A program made the translations under genes and the position numbers. The notes beneath the pieces were generated by a model. That model saw only the letters and a list, made by a program, of their open reading frames with translations. It ran no database searches and had not been told where the DNA came from. From positions 1-5,727 of the forward strand of contig QMOF01000151.1 of NCBI GenBank assembly GCA_003650185.1: a stretch of DNA of 5,727 bases, in the 5' to 3' direction. This document shows positions 1 through 5,727 of this stretch, in pieces. The DNA comes from Chloroflexota bacterium (GTDB taxonomy: Bacteria; Chloroflexota; Dehalococcoidia; UBA2247; RBG-13-53-26). The first letter of the stretch is position 1. Each line of letters begins with the position of its first letter.

Positions 1-41
1 CAGCGTTGTGGCCCCTGGGACCCTGGCATCCATCACTTCAT

Positions 42-70
42 TTGACAAAACCGAGTCAACCAAGTATATG
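42..70 (+). promoter_or_regulatory. Candidate sigma70-type promoter
   Basis: A perfect -35 hexamer TTGACA (42-47) is followed after 17 bases by TATATG (65-70), which matches 4 of 6 positions of the -10 consensus. The surrounding bases are AT-rich compared with the rest of the window. A start of transcription near position 77 would give a leader of about 430 bases before the first gene. The -35 also lies inside a small dyad, TTGAC (42-46) and GTCAA (55-59), that could be a repressor site. The -10 is imperfect at its last T, so this is a candidate only. Confidence 0.35.
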
Positions 71-302
71 TTATGTCATCCCGAAAAGGGCACCTTAACA
101 AACGGACGGAGGAGAAGTCGTCTGATCATTTCGGTACGGCTTCGCATGGAGAGGGGGGTGTGCCTGCTTCCGTCGTTTGTTATCTTGTGGCCTGCGCTTC
201 TCTGGTCACTTGCACCCCGCTCCGGTCCTTTAGGCCGCGGCTGGCCATGCTGCTGAAGCAAAGCCAGGCCCGAAAGCACTGTACCCCCTTCTGCCAATGT
301 GT

Positions 303-393
303 CCAGATTCTCGCTAATCTGGCTAAGAAAAGGGTGAAGCATCCACTTCACACTCTTCGCTGGATACTACCAGTCAACCCTGGGCATCCAGGG
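303..393 (+). promoter_or_regulatory. Cluster of three short hairpins in the leader
   Basis: Three perfect stem-loops follow each other: CCAGATT/AATCTGG (303-309 with 316-322, 6-base loop), GTGAAG/CTTCAC (334-339 with 346-351, 6-base loop) and CCCTGG/CCAGGG (378-383 with 388-393, 4-base loop). None is followed by a T run, so they are not terminators on this strand. The second and third share the heptamer GCATCCA across their loop regions (339-345 and 384-390). The regularity suggests a structured RNA, but short GC-rich hairpins also arise by chance. Confidence 0.35.
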
Positions 394-410
394 AGGAGTA
401 TTCGGGTCAA

Positions 411-447
411 GGCGGAGAATTGCCAATATTCCCGCCGGGCCGTTTTT
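411..447 (+). terminator. Weak intrinsic terminator or attenuator-like hairpin
   Basis: The arms GGCGG-A-GAAT (411-420) and ATTC-CCGCC (428-436) form a nine-pair stem with one bulged A at 416 and a 7-base loop. Six bases later comes TTTTT (443-447). The six-base spacer between stem and T run makes this weaker than a textbook terminator. It sits 61 bases before the first start codon, so it could end an upstream or leader transcript, or act as an attenuator for the SDR genes. Confidence 0.4.
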
Positions 448-451
448 GCTT

Positions 452-486
452 GCGAGTGCCTCGGGAATACCGAGAGCGCAACTCGC
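452..486 (+). promoter_or_regulatory. Stem-loop just before the ribosome binding site
   Basis: An outer stem GCGAGT/ACTCGC (452-457 with 481-486) encloses an inner perfect stem CTCGG/CCGAG (460-464 with 470-474, loop GAATA). The pairs 458-459 with 478-479 bridge the two, leaving AGC (475-477) and one A (480) bulged. About 13 pairs form in all. It ends nine bases before the AAAGGAGG element and is not followed by a T run. It may stabilise the message or present the ribosome site; no family is recognised. Confidence 0.35.
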
Positions 487-494
487 CGGTTGAT

Positions 495-503
495 AAAGGA
501 GGT
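495..503 (+). promoter_or_regulatory. Strong Shine-Dalgarno site of the first SDR gene
   Basis: AAAGGAGGT is a near-perfect anti-16S complement, with the AGGAGG core at 497-502 and six bases to the ATG at 509. It fixes the start of the first SDR gene. It is much stronger than the sites of the other genes in the window. Confidence 0.9.
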
Positions 504-508
504 AAGGT

Positions 509-1516
509 ATGAAAGCAGTGGTCACTGGAGGCACCGGCCTGCTTGGGAGCTACATCGTAGAGGCGCTTGTAGCCCGAGGGCACGAGGTACGAGCTCTGGC
601 ACGCAAGACATCGGACACAAGTCACCTCAGCACTACCGGGGCTGAGATCGTCTACGGAGACGTCTGCGACTACGATAGTCTGCCTCCTGCGGTCGACGGC
701 GCAGACGTCGTGTTCCACGCAGCCAGCAGGGTCACACCCGGCTGGGGAACCTGGGAGGACTTCGAAAACACAATCGTGAAAGGTACACAGAACCTGCTGA
801 ATGCCAGCGTTGACGCAGGGGTTGGTCGCTTCCTCCACGTCAGCAGTCACAGCGTTCTGGGCAAATCGTGCTTGTGCGACACCCCCGCCGACGAATCGGC
901 ACCCTGCGACCTCGAGTTTAATGCCGACACCTACTACGACTATGCCAAGCTGAAGGCCGAGCAGCTTGTCCTGGACTATCACAACCAAGGCAAGATCAAA
1001 GCCACGGTGATCAGGCCGGCCATGATATATGGTCCCAGAGATAGACTGCTCACCGACCGCGTCTACCGTCATATGGCGTCGCCCATCATCGTGTGGCCAG
1101 GAAAGGCCAACCCGAGGTGTGCCCCGGTCTACGCCTCAGATGTGGCCGAGTGTGCCATCCTGGCCGCCACCAGCGACAAGGCAGTGGGCCAGATCTACCA
1201 TGTCGCACCGGACAGGGAAATATGGTTCAGGGAGTTCTGCGGCTACATGATCAAGGCCCAGGGAGGAAGACGGGTTCAGATGCGCATCCCATACGGCGCA
1301 GCCATTGTCTTCTGTCTGTTCCTGGAGTTGTGGCAGAAACTGCGCCGCTCCAAGAACATGCCCTACCTGACACGTTCCAGCACGCGCTTCCTGAACGAGG
1401 GAATGTACATCGACGGCTCCAAGGCCAGGCGAGAGTTAGGTTGGGAGCAGAAGGTCTCGATGGAGGAGGGCACCAGGCTCTACGTGCAGTGGAGGCGGTC
1501 TGACCAGGCTAAGTGA
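509..1516 (+). CDS. NAD(P)-dependent epimerase/dehydratase-like extended SDR (copy 1)
   Basis: Extended short-chain dehydrogenase/reductase of 335 residues. The Rossmann nucleotide motif TGGTGLLG is at residues 6-13, GD at 50-51 and FHAAS at 69-73. The catalytic set is visible as Ser113, Tyr143 and Lys147 (YDYAK), followed by the substrate-side motif IRPAMIYGPRD (168-178). Arg32 after the second strand, rather than an acidic residue, suggests NADP(H). The C-terminal part carries a hydrophobic stretch (about 262-275) and the MPYLTRS and ELGW motifs. That combination resembles the 3-beta-hydroxysteroid dehydrogenase, sterol C4-decarboxylase, HpnA and dihydroflavonol-reductase-like branch. Start is set by AAAGGAGG six bases upstream. 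The substrate is unknown: a sugar nucleotide, steroid/isoprenoid or phenolic ketone are all possible. The gene lies 87 bases before its paralog and is probably cotranscribed with it. Confidence 0.9.
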   Translation: MKAVVTGGTGLLGSYIVEALVARGHEVRALARKTSDTSHLSTTGAEIVYGDVCDYDSLPPAVDGADVVFHAASRVTPGWGTWEDFENTIVKGTQNLLNASVDAGVGRFLHVSSHSVLGKSCLCDTPADESAPCDLEFNADTYYDYAKLKAEQLVLDYHNQGKIKATVIRPAMIYGPRDRLLTDRVYRHMASPIIVWPGKANPRCAPVYASDVAECAILAATSDKAVGQIYHVAPDREIWFREFCGYMIKAQGGRRVQMRIPYGAAIVFCLFLELWQKLRRSKNMPYLTRSSTRFLNEGMYIDGSKARRELGWEQKVSMEEGTRLYVQWRRSDQAK

Positions 1517-1603
1517 CCTGGACTTCTCTTCATGCCTGGCCCGGCCGATGTTGTCTCAGGAACAGGTAAGCATGCAGTTGGCCTCCTCTGTGGCGGCTAC
1601 ACC

Positions 1604-2611
1604 ATGAGAGCTCTGGTCACCGGTGCCACTGGCTTCCTCGGCAGCTTCATTGTGGAAGCATTGCTGGCGCACTCTCACCAGGTGCGCGCGCTGGCGCGCA
1701 GCACTTCAGATACAAGTCACCTGGAGACCACAGGCGCCGAGGTGGTATACGGTGACATAGAGGACTATGACAGCCTGCCGCGCGCGGTCGACGGTGTAGA
1801 TACCGTATTCCACACAGCGGCCAGGGTCACGCCCGGATGGGGCAAGTGGATAGAGTTCGAGAACACAATCGTCAAGGGCACCTCAAATCTCCTCAGGGCC
1901 AGCGCAGAGGCGGATGTATCTCGCTTTCTCTTCATCAGCAGCGTTACCGTTGGCGGCAAGCTCGTCTGCGGCAATACGCCGGCCGACGAGGAAACCCCCG
2001 CTGCAGTGGAATTCTCTGCTGACACCTACTATGACTATGCCAAGAAGAAAGCCGAGGAAGCGGTCCTCGACTACCACCGCCAGGGCAGAATCAGGGCCAC
2101 GGTCATCAGGCCGGCTATGATCTACGGACCCCGGGACAGGTTGCTCAGCGACCGGGTCTACCGTCAGACCTCAAACCGCATCATCGTGTGGCCCGGAAAA
2201 TCGAACCCCCGGTGTGCCCCGATCTTTGTCTCGGACGTGGCCGAGTGTGCCGTACTTGCGGCCACCAGCGACAGCGCCGTCGGCCAGGTCTACAACGTCG
2301 CACCCCCGGGCGAGATATGGTTCCAGGAGTTCTGCGGCCACATGATCAAAGCCCAGGGGGGCTGGCGCATACAGGTGACCATTCCCTACTGGTTTGCCTA
2401 TGCTTGCTGCGCCATGATGGAGGCTTGGTCAAAGCTGCGGCGGGTGAAGCAGATGCCGTACCTGACCCGCTCAGGGCTCCGATTCCTCAACGAGGGCATG
2501 TACATCGATGCCTCCAAGGCCACAAGGGAACTGGGCTGGCAACCCACGGTCTCCATGGAGGAAGGCACCAGGCGCTATGTTGAATGGCGGCGGACGCAGT
2601 CCAGGCCGTAG
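1604..2611 (+). CDS. NAD(P)-dependent epimerase/dehydratase-like extended SDR (copy 2)
   Basis: Second extended SDR, also exactly 335 residues, about 71% identical to copy 1 in an ungapped hand alignment (237 of 335). It has TGATGFLG at residues 6-13, the catalytic set Ser113, Tyr143 and Lys147, the same IRPAMIYGPRD segment, and the MPYLTRS and ELGW C-terminal motifs. The ATG at 1604 is chosen because it aligns with copy 1 residue for residue; an in-frame ATG at 1532 would add 24 residues with no counterpart. A weak GGCGG (1592-1596) lies seven bases before the start. The copies differ most at residues 101-140 and in the hydrophobic stretch 263-280, likely substrate or membrane-facing parts, while the cofactor fold and catalytic residues are retained. 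Both are probably active, perhaps with different substrates. Its stop faces the end of the radical SAM gene. Confidence 0.9.
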   Translation: MRALVTGATGFLGSFIVEALLAHSHQVRALARSTSDTSHLETTGAEVVYGDIEDYDSLPRAVDGVDTVFHTAARVTPGWGKWIEFENTIVKGTSNLLRASAEADVSRFLFISSVTVGGKLVCGNTPADEETPAAVEFSADTYYDYAKKKAEEAVLDYHRQGRIRATVIRPAMIYGPRDRLLSDRVYRQTSNRIIVWPGKSNPRCAPIFVSDVAECAVLAATSDSAVGQVYNVAPPGEIWFQEFCGHMIKAQGGWRIQVTIPYWFAYACCAMMEAWSKLRRVKQMPYLTRSGLRFLNEGMYIDASKATRELGWQPTVSMEEGTRRYVEWRRTQSRP

Positions 2612-2667
2612 TACTGCACTGTGGACTGACCAGGCACTCCCCGACTGCCGAGGTAGCTACGCACAGC
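2612..2667. other. Convergent intergenic gap with an inverted repeat at its edge
   Basis: The two converging transcription units meet here. A perfect seven-base inverted repeat, CAGTCCA (2597-2603) and TGGACTG (2622-2628), straddles the stop codon of the second SDR gene with an 18-base loop. No T run follows on either strand, so I cannot call an intrinsic terminator with confidence. Confidence 0.25.
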
Positions 2668-3900
2668 CTATATGAAAGACTGCTTCAGCAGGCCAATGGC
2701 TTTCCTGACTCTGTCAGCAGCATCCGGGGCCTCCCGCCGGATAGCGTCCGAGGCTTGCTCTACCTCTTCCTGGACACCAGGCGGAAGCCCTCCATATACC
2801 ATGACGAAGGACCTGCGTCTGCGCTCCAGGCAGAACCGCAACCGCTCAAAGGTGTCCTTTGACAGATAGCTGTTGACCGTGTCCAGCATAGCCTGCTTGT
2901 CTTGCGGCAGTCGTCCTTCCACCTCCCACAGCAGGTTGGCCATCTGGTCACTGGCCACGTAGGTATTGCAGTCCAGGTTCTCGATGAACAGGCCGATCTC
3001 GGCGACCACCTCGTCTTCGTCCATGGGCTCGAACTCTCCGCTCTCGACCTGCTCATCCAGCAGTATCCCTCGACCAACAATAAGGCTCCTCAACCTGACG
3101 AAAGCGGGGCCTATCTCGTTCACCACGCGCGCCGACTCCAGGGCATGCTTCTCCGACCACCTTCTGCCCCCCAGCCCAGGCATGACGTATTCCGACAGCG
3201 ATATGCCCGCTTCCACCACCCGGCGCCCACCCCTGACGTGTTCCTCCGCTGTCACCCCTTTGTCCATGAAGGCCAGTACCTCATCGGCCCCAGACTCCAG
3301 CCCCACATGCAATCGGGTCAGGCCCGCCTGATGCAACTGCTTCAACTCATCAAGCGATCTCTTGGAAAGCGTCTTGGCACGGCCATAAGATGTCACCCGT
3401 TCAATGCTGGGGAAGCTCTCCTCGAGGTAGGTGAGCACCTCCAGCAGCTCGGGCACGCGCATGATGGGCGTGTCGGCGTCCTGGAGGAAGGCAGTCCGCC
3501 CGCCGGTTGACAGCCAGTTGGCCACATTGACCAGGCTGTGCAGCCTCGGCTCCAGCCCCTCGGGATCGGGCGAGTTTCTGCTGTAGAGATCGGGATTGTC
3601 CCCGATGATGCCCCTCAACAGGGCATTGTCCATCCTGCCGCCCAACCCTGCCCGCCAGGAGGCAGCCTTCAACTCCTCAGCCAGCCCGCGGGCGACGTCG
3701 ATGTCGGCCTTGATCTCGGACACGCTGCGGTACTGGAACTTCTGCCCCTTGTACACAGGACAGAAACGGCACCTGTTCCAGGGGCAGTTGCGGGTGGCCC
3801 TGATGAGCAAGGAGCGATCGCGACCCTCGCTCGGCGGTCTTATGGGGCCCAGCTCGTAGAACCAGCGCTCCAACCTGTTGGCATTGATGCGGTAGCTCAC
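2668..3900 (-). CDS. Radical SAM protein of unknown function (B12-less, COG1032-like core)
   Basis: A 410-residue protein. The N-terminal stretch FYELGPIRPPSE (14-25) leads into the iron-sulfur motif C39-X4-C44-X2-C47 (NCPWNRCRFCPVYKG), a variant of the canonical CX3CX2C that holds the 4Fe-4S cluster used to cleave S-adenosylmethionine. Further radical SAM barrel signatures are FLQDADTPIM (138-147), SYGRAKTLSK (171-180), LHVGLESGADEVLAFMDKG (197-215) and YVMPGLGG (238-245). Only two other cysteines exist (311, 357), so no second cluster is evident. No B12-binding or TRAM domain is seen; the C-terminal third is helical and charged. Start is the GTG at 3900: a TAA lies in frame upstream (3922-3924), and GGAAG (3905-3909) sits four bases before it. 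The reaction and substrate are unknown. It lies 151 bases downstream of the aldolase gene on the same strand. Confidence 0.88.
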   Translation of the reverse strand: MSYRINANRLERWFYELGPIRPPSEGRDRSLLIRATRNCPWNRCRFCPVYKGQKFQYRSVSEIKADIDVARGLAEELKAASWRAGLGGRMDNALLRGIIGDNPDLYSRNSPDPEGLEPRLHSLVNVANWLSTGGRTAFLQDADTPIMRVPELLEVLTYLEESFPSIERVTSYGRAKTLSKRSLDELKQLHQAGLTRLHVGLESGADEVLAFMDKGVTAEEHVRGGRRVVEAGISLSEYVMPGLGGRRWSEKHALESARVVNEIGPAFVRLRSLIVGRGILLDEQVESGEFEPMDEDEVVAEIGLFIENLDCNTYVASDQMANLLWEVEGRLPQDKQAMLDTVNSYLSKDTFERLRFCLERRRRSFVMVYGGLPPGVQEEVEQASDAIRREAPDAADRVRKAIGLLKQSFI

Positions 3901-4051
3901 TTGACTTCCAGGCGCATTACCTTACATGTAGAGATAGACCAGCAAACAGGTGTGCATAACCATTGTACTCTCGGCAGCGTAGCGCCGACCCTGACCTGCG
4001 AGGTGCAAACTCGGTTGGTGAGATACGAGAGGCAGACCATGTAGAGACAGG
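3901..4051. other. Gap between aldolase and radical SAM genes
   Basis: This 151-base gap has no gene. It contains a direct repeat of CATGTAGAGA (3925-3934 and 4038-4047) and a GC-rich hairpin TCGGC-A-GC/GC-GCCGA (3971-3988, loop GTA). On the minus strand a TACAAT (3967-3962) matches 5 of 6 positions of a -10 box, but no -35 match lies at the proper distance. The gap is long enough for a separate promoter for the radical SAM gene, but I cannot place one. No T run follows the hairpin on either strand. Confidence 0.4.
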
Positions 4052-5329
4052 TCACCCGGAACGTTGCGCCTTCACCACGAACCTGTCCACCAGGTCCACG
4101 GTGTTGGTTACGTTGAGCTTGTGGAAAAGCAGCGAGAAGCGGGCCTCCAGCGCCTCCCGAATCCGTGCAATACTTTGCTCGGGAAGCGCCCACATCTCTT
4201 TCTTGAAATCCCCGAATGCCTTCTTCCTGGTCTTGTAGATGAACTGCTCCTCTGAATCGCTTTCCTTTCGCTCGGTGCTGTACTTCTCCAGCAGGTGCCG
4301 ACGAATCTCCTTCAGCAAGTCTTGGGGGAAATGAGGACTGTCGTAGATCATGTTCTGGAAGCCGGTAGCCAGGTGCACCTCCAGCGTGCCAACCTGCGGG
4401 AAACGGTCGAATGCTTCTTCGGGGAGAGTGGAGGCACCATGTTGCACAGCGCCCCCCAAGCCATACTCCTCCCTGGCAACACGCGACAGCTTCTTCAGAG
4501 TGTCGAAGTCAAGCTTGACCTGGGCCACACTTCCGTCGGGCAGAACCACGCCACCGTGCGTCGTCCCGGTCTGCACGCTGATCTTGGAGATACCCTTCAC
4601 CTCCGGACCAAGGAAGTTGCGGTACCCACGCATGAACGCCCTGAGGTCGTCAACAGTGCTGTTTGCTTTGCCTACCTCCCCGATCTCGCCCCCGATAGAA
4701 ACGGTCGTTGCCTCTGGTTCGATCTGCCGTATATACCGGGTCAGCTCAGCGGTAACACGACAGTTCTCCTCCTGCTGCTGCTCCAGAGTTGCCTTGCTCA
4801 AGTCGACCAGGGTTGAGGCGTCTATGTCAATGTTGAGAAAATCTGCCTCTAGCGCCTGCGAGACCAGCCCCTTCAACGCGTTCAGCTCCTCTTCAGGGTC
4901 AGCGCTAAACCTGGCCCGGTTGACCTGGAAGTGGTCCCCCTGGAGGAACACCGGGCCTCTGAACCCCTCCTTCACAGCAGCAGCGAGAATGCAGGCTGCG
5001 TACTCCCCCGGGCTCTGTTTGGTATACCCTATCTCCGACCGGGCAAGCTCGAAGATGAAGGCCCCCACGTTCCCTTTGAGCGCAGCCCCGAAAACAGCCC
5101 GGGCCACCTGATAGGTGATTCCGCGTATATTGATGGCTGGGACCGTTATGCCGCTGTACAGTCCCTTACCCGCCGCCTCGTACAAATGCTGGGTGCTGGC
5201 AGGAAACACGCCGCGATCGCGTGCCAACTCGCCGATTATCCGCCGAGACTTCTCTCTGGCACCGGCGTCAGCGGCGAATACAGCGTCACTTACCAGCGTG
5301 TCGATCCCGTCATCGGACATGATATGCAC
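4052..5329 (-). CDS. Class II (metal-dependent) fructose-bisphosphate aldolase family protein
   Basis: Cytosolic glycolytic enzyme that splits fructose 1,6-bisphosphate into dihydroxyacetone phosphate and glyceraldehyde 3-phosphate using a divalent metal. Visible family landmarks are the Asp-His pair in QGDHFQ (D132, H133), GGEIGEVG (213-220, E215), the metal-ligand motif TGTTHGG (254-260, H258), QHGAST (296-301, H297) and the phosphate-side ATGFQNMIYDS (321-331, N326). The usual HGGSG motif appears here as HGAST. At 425 residues it is longer than typical bacterial enzymes (about 285-360), with extra sequence at both ends: about 45 residues before the barrel and a charged helical tail of about 75. 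A tagatose-bisphosphate aldolase is the main alternative, but the neighbouring phosphofructokinase favours fructose. Start GTG at 5329 has GGCGG six bases upstream; an ATG at 5320 is the alternative. Confidence 0.87.
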   Translation of the reverse strand: MHIMSDDGIDTLVSDAVFAADAGAREKSRRIIGELARDRGVFPASTQHLYEAAGKGLYSGITVPAINIRGITYQVARAVFGAALKGNVGAFIFELARSEIGYTKQSPGEYAACILAAAVKEGFRGPVFLQGDHFQVNRARFSADPEEELNALKGLVSQALEADFLNIDIDASTLVDLSKATLEQQQEENCRVTAELTRYIRQIEPEATTVSIGGEIGEVGKANSTVDDLRAFMRGYRNFLGPEVKGISKISVQTGTTHGGVVLPDGSVAQVKLDFDTLKKLSRVAREEYGLGGAVQHGASTLPEEAFDRFPQVGTLEVHLATGFQNMIYDSPHFPQDLLKEIRRHLLEKYSTERKESDSEEQFIYKTRKKAFGDFKKEMWALPEQSIARIREALEARFSLLFHKLNVTNTVDLVDRFVVKAQRSG

Positions 5330-5340
5330 ATACCCCCGCC
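5330..5340 (-). promoter_or_regulatory. Ribosome binding site of the aldolase gene
   Basis: On the minus strand GGCGGGGG (5340-5333) precedes the start. The GGCGG part is six bases from GTG 5329 but 15 bases from ATG 5320, which favours the GTG start. The second SDR gene also uses GGCGG, at seven bases, which lends the choice some support. Confidence 0.4.
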
Positions 5341-5367
5341 AGACCTGGGCCCGCCACCACCAGCCAT

Positions 5368-5727
5368 TCAGCCGACCAGCGCCTCCTGCTCTTCCTCCCT
5401 CGTCGGCTGGCAGGAACCAAGAATAGTACGCCGCCCATTGTACCGGTCAACGTCATAGTACTTGTTCACATCTACCAGGTTCGGTTTGCCGGTTGCCACC
5501 TTCAGCGGAACGGCAGTGACTTTGCCGTTCCTGAAACTGACCATCTTCCCGAAGTCTTCCCTCACCACCAGGTCAATCGCAGCAATCCCAAAATACCTCC
5601 CCATCCTGCGATCAAAAGCGCATGGTGCACCACCCCGCTGCAAGTGGCTCAGCACTACGCTGCGGGACTCCAGCTTCGTAGCTTTGCTGATCTCGGTGGC
5701 CAGAAACTCCCCAACCCCACCCAAGGG
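5368..5727 (-). CDS. pfkA: 6-phosphofructokinase, C-terminal part (cut by window edge)
   Basis: The last 119 codons of an open frame that continues past the right edge; the true start is outside, and the TTG near 5724 is only an internal leucine. The segment has GGVGEFLATEI, then ESRSVVLSHLQRGGAPCAFDR, matching the fructose 6-phosphate site of the PfkA family: the Arg of ESR, then His and Arg of HLQRGG correspond to R243, H249 and R252 of the E. coli enzyme. FGKMVSF and YDVDRYNGRRTILG follow. The enzyme phosphorylates fructose 6-phosphate to the 1,6-bisphosphate. Whether it uses ATP or pyrophosphate depends on residues outside the window. It ends 38 bases before the aldolase gene on the same strand, so the two are likely one operon of consecutive glycolytic steps. 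Confidence 0.9.
   Translation of the reverse strand, partial: PLGGVGEFLATEISKATKLESRSVVLSHLQRGGAPCAFDRRMGRYFGIAAIDLVVREDFGKMVSFRNGKVTAVPLKVATGKPNLVDVNKYYDVDRYNGRRTILGSCQPTREEEQEALVG

Larger units (their letters stand above)
1..508. other. Gene-free leader region upstream of the SDR pair
   Basis: No protein gene is convincing here. The open frames present have atypical composition (runs of Arg, Cys and Pro), lack ribosome binding sites, and one runs 137 bases into the first real gene. The stretch holds a promoter-like site near its left end and at least five short perfect or near-perfect hairpins between 303 and 486, ending in a strong ribosome binding site. It could be a long 5' leader, a small non-coding RNA gene followed by its terminator, or the remains of an intergenic region after an upstream gene outside the window. 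I do not recognise any known riboswitch, T-box, tmRNA, 6S or RNase P signature. Confidence 0.6.

Noticed and set aside
76..351. 91-codon minus-strand open frame starting at a GTG
   Set aside because: Only a weak GAAGAG upstream; the second half is low-complexity basic sequence with no recognisable domain. I cannot support it as a gene, though a short unknown protein is not excluded.
1..508. Known structured RNAs (T-box, tmRNA, RNase P, 6S, SRP RNA) in the leader
   Set aside because: I looked for their hallmark conserved stretches and saw none; a covariance-model search would be decisive.
73..645. 190-codon plus-strand open frame in the leader
   Set aside because: It overlaps the first SDR gene by 137 bases in another frame, lacks a ribosome site, and its composition (Arg, Cys, Ser and His rich) is unlike a real protein; the SDR frame is unambiguous.
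407..1072. 221-codon minus-strand open frame
   Set aside because: Lies opposite copy 1 of the SDR gene, whose motifs are clear; it is a frame shadow from GC-rich codons.
1532..1603. Upstream ATG extending the second SDR protein by 24 residues
   Set aside because: The extension has no counterpart in copy 1, while the ATG at 1604 aligns exactly with the copy 1 start.
2597..2628. Inverted repeat at the convergent junction as an intrinsic terminator
   Set aside because: Perfect seven-base arms but an 18-base loop and no T run on either strand.
2902..3510. 202-codon plus-strand open frame
   Set aside because: Antisense to the radical SAM gene, no motif, composition typical of a reverse-frame shadow.
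3962..3967. Minus-strand TACAAT as a -10 box for the radical SAM gene
   Set aside because: Five of six bases match, but the -35 position reads GGTCGG, essentially no match; not enough to call a promoter.

Overview
The window reads as ordinary, moderately GC-rich bacterial chromosome. The protein families, glycolysis gene pair and codon style fit a Chloroflexota (Dehalococcoidia-like) or similar uncultured lineage. This assignment is from memory of family resemblance, not from a search, and is tentative. I see no phage, transposon, CRISPR, tRNA or rRNA signature, and no convincing new defence or mobile system.

Layout. Positions 1-508 hold no convincing gene. They contain a candidate sigma70-type promoter (42-70) and a chain of hairpins, one of them resembling a weak intrinsic terminator (411-447). 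This leads to a strong ribosome binding site in front of the first gene. Two tandem plus-strand genes follow (509-1516 and 1604-2611). Both are exactly 335 codons, about 71% identical by hand alignment, and encode extended short-chain dehydrogenase/reductase (SDR) enzymes of the 3-beta-HSD / HpnA / dihydroflavonol-reductase-like group. They converge, across a 56-base gap, on three minus-strand genes. In transcription order these are the 3' end of a 6-phosphofructokinase gene (cut by the window edge), a class II fructose-bisphosphate aldolase gene, and, after a 151-base gap, a radical SAM protein of unknown function with a CX4CX2C cluster motif.

How the genes work together. Phosphofructokinase and aldolase are consecutive glycolytic steps (fructose 6-phosphate to fructose 1,6-bisphosphate to triose phosphates). 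They are 38 bases apart on the same strand, so an operon is likely. The radical SAM gene may be read through from it or have its own promoter. The two SDR genes form a separate unit on the other strand; nothing in the sequence ties them to glycolysis. The most interesting signals are the structured leader before the SDR pair, including a possible alternative pairing that would disrupt the terminator-like hairpin, and the old but strongly conserved SDR duplication.
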